Part shown: positions 6,686 through 7,215 of the stretch, piece by piece | Layout of the letters: every line of letters begins with the position of its first letter | Numbering within the stretch: position 1 is the first letter of the stretch | Assembly (NCBI GenBank): GCA_023257975.1 | Contig: JALRAW010000059.1 | Span: 1-7,215 of the forward strand | Direction: 5' to 3' | Source: Candidatus Fonsibacter sp. | GTDB taxonomy: Bacteria; Pseudomonadota; Alphaproteobacteria; Pelagibacterales; Pelagibacteraceae | Length of the DNA: 7,215 bases | Made by a program: the position numbers and the translations under genes | Notes under the pieces: generated by a model | Seen by the model: only the letters and a program-made list of their open reading frames with translations | The model's database searches: none | What the model was told of the DNA's origin: nothing

Positions 6686-7168
6686 ATGAAAGAAAAGTTA
6701 AGGAAGTATTTTTTTTCCTTAAGAAAAAATAAATATTTTAATTTAAAAGAACAAGATTTTAGTCCATTATTTTCAGAGATTATACGATCCAAAAAAAACA
6801 TCATCGGGTCTTATTATTCTATAAACTTTGAATTAGATTTAAAAATTTTAAATATGTTGTTATTTAAAAAAGGACTCTCGTTGACATTACCGTTTATTCA
6901 CAAAGATAATAAATTAATGGAGTTTAAAAAATGGAATTCAAACGATGTTTTGCAATTAAATAAATATGGAATACCACAAACTTTTATAAAATCTAAAACT
7001 TTAATACCTGATATTTTTTTAGTTCCACTGTTAGCTTTTGATAAATATGGTAATAGGCTCGGCTACGGTTCTGGATATTACGACAAATATTTTAATATGT
7101 TAAATTTACGAAAAGATTGCTTTCGCGTAATACTTCGGATTTTAAGAGTTATATTGACAATCCTATAG
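6686..7168 (+). CDS. ygfA: 5-formyltetrahydrofolate cyclo-ligase, C-terminus apparently truncated
   Basis: A 160-residue ORF. The family enzyme converts 5-formyl-THF to 5,10-methenyl-THF with ATP and is usually about 180-200 residues. Visible features are the basic N-terminal helix (KLRKYFFSLRKNK), the strand IIGSYYSI, LTLPFI, the segment GIPQ, DIFLVPLLAFD, and the nucleotide/Mg loop RLGYGSGYYDKYF (124-136). After about residue 140 the sequence becomes CFRVILRILRVILTIL and stops. The expected tail, an IGLAFxxQ-like strand, then LPxxxHDxxLD and a TE motif, is missing. No single frameshift restores it, because the other two forward frames give either stops or unrelated residues. The -35 of a strong promoter lies inside the last codons. 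The gene may be truncated, a recent pseudogene, or cut by a chimeric assembly join; loss of the tail would probably impair activity. It starts 5 bases after zapA without a Shine-Dalgarno. Confidence 0.85.
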   Translation: MKEKLRKYFFSLRKNKYFNLKEQDFSPLFSEIIRSKKNIIGSYYSINFELDLKILNMLLFKKGLSLTLPFIHKDNKLMEFKKWNSNDVLQLNKYGIPQTFIKSKTLIPDIFLVPLLAFDKYGNRLGYGSGYYDKYFNMLNLRKDCFRVILRILRVILTIL

Positions 7169-7182
7169 GGAACTTATATACT
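7154..7182 (+). promoter_or_regulatory. Near-consensus sigma-70 promoter at the right edge
   Basis: TTGACA (7154-7159, perfect -35) and TATACT (7177-7182, one mismatch to TATAAT) are separated by exactly 17 bases. This is the best promoter in the window. The -35 sits in the last codons of the cyclo-ligase ORF and the ORF's TAG falls in the spacer. Transcription would begin near 7189 and read off the right edge, so it drives a transcription unit outside the window. Confidence 0.7.
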
Positions 7183-7188
7183 TACATA

Positions 7189-7215
7189 TATACCATCGTT
7201 GTAGGAGAGATTCCT
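7189..7215 (+). promoter_or_regulatory. Possible start of a glycine riboswitch leader (cut by window edge)
   Basis: The predicted transcript begins about 7 bases after the -10. It soon reads GTAGGAGAGATTCCT (7201-7215), which resembles the GGAGAGA...CC opening of glycine riboswitch aptamers. SAR11 genomes are known to place glycine riboswitches before glycine cleavage (gcvT) and malate synthase genes. Only the 5' strand of the first stem would be visible; the diagnostic GCCGAAGG(A/G)GCAA core lies beyond the window, so this remains tentative. Confidence 0.4.

Noticed and set aside
7110..7168. A simple frameshift explaining the odd cyclo-ligase tail
   Set aside because: One alternative frame gives a short EKIAFA stretch, faintly like the expected IGLAF strand, but then stops at once with further stops after it. 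The other forward frame is open but has no HD or TE motif. One indel cannot restore the family C-terminus.
7203..7215. AGGA-GAGAT-TCCT as a small hairpin terminator
   Set aside because: The stem is only 4 bp and the window ends before any T-run could be seen. The GGAGAGA content fits a riboswitch opening better.
1..7215. Mobile element, CRISPR array, tRNA or defence system
   Set aside because: I found no terminal inverted repeats, spaced direct repeats, tRNA-like cloverleaf or transposase/nuclease motifs. Every long stretch is explained by core genes.

Overview
The window is very AT-rich, densely packed bacterial DNA. It reads as a streamlined alphaproteobacterium, most likely from the SAR11 / Pelagibacterales group. 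The reasons are Lys/Ile/Asn-heavy proteins, intergenic gaps mostly under 30 bases, few Shine-Dalgarno sequences, and gene neighbourhoods typical of alphaproteobacteria (tkt-pgk-fba-thiE-efp-suhB on one side, a coiled-coil gene-zapA-5-FCL on the other). The taxonomic call is inference from gene content and composition; no database search was run.

Layout: two divergent gene blocks meet at a 75-base intergenic region (5659-5733). The left block is on the minus strand and is transcribed leftward. It runs transketolase (tkt, 5658-3676), phosphoglycerate kinase (pgk, 3663-2476), class I fructose-bisphosphate aldolase (fba, 2448-1432), thiamine-phosphate synthase (thiE, 1427-813, TTG start), elongation factor P (efp, 791-228) and the first 76 codons of an inositol monophosphatase family gene (suhB-like, 228-1, running off the window). 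Spacings are 12, 27, 4 and 21 bases, followed by a one-base TAATG overlap, so the block looks like one operon. Carbon metabolism (pentose phosphate and glycolysis/gluconeogenesis) comes first, then a cofactor gene that serves transketolase, which is TPP-dependent, then translation and housekeeping genes. The gap gene that commonly sits between tkt and pgk in alphaproteobacteria is absent here.

The right block is on the plus strand. It holds a 174-residue coiled-coil protein (5734-6258, ZauP-like by position and structure), zapA (6252-6680, overlapping by 7 bases) and a 5-formyltetrahydrofolate cyclo-ligase (6686-7168). The cyclo-ligase keeps its nucleotide/Mg loop but loses family resemblance after about residue 140. 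A near-consensus sigma-70 promoter (TTGACA-17-TATACT, 7154-7182) overlaps the end of that ORF. The last bases resemble the opening of a glycine riboswitch aptamer, which would fit a glycine-cleavage or malate synthase gene just beyond the window, as known in SAR11.

Most of the window is ordinary core metabolism, and I see no new defence or mobile system. The points worth a second look are the missing C-terminus of the cyclo-ligase next to the promoter and possible riboswitch, an EF-P whose tip loop lacks the usual PGKG motif, a PGK with Lys in place of an otherwise near-invariant catalytic Arg, and the missing gap gene.
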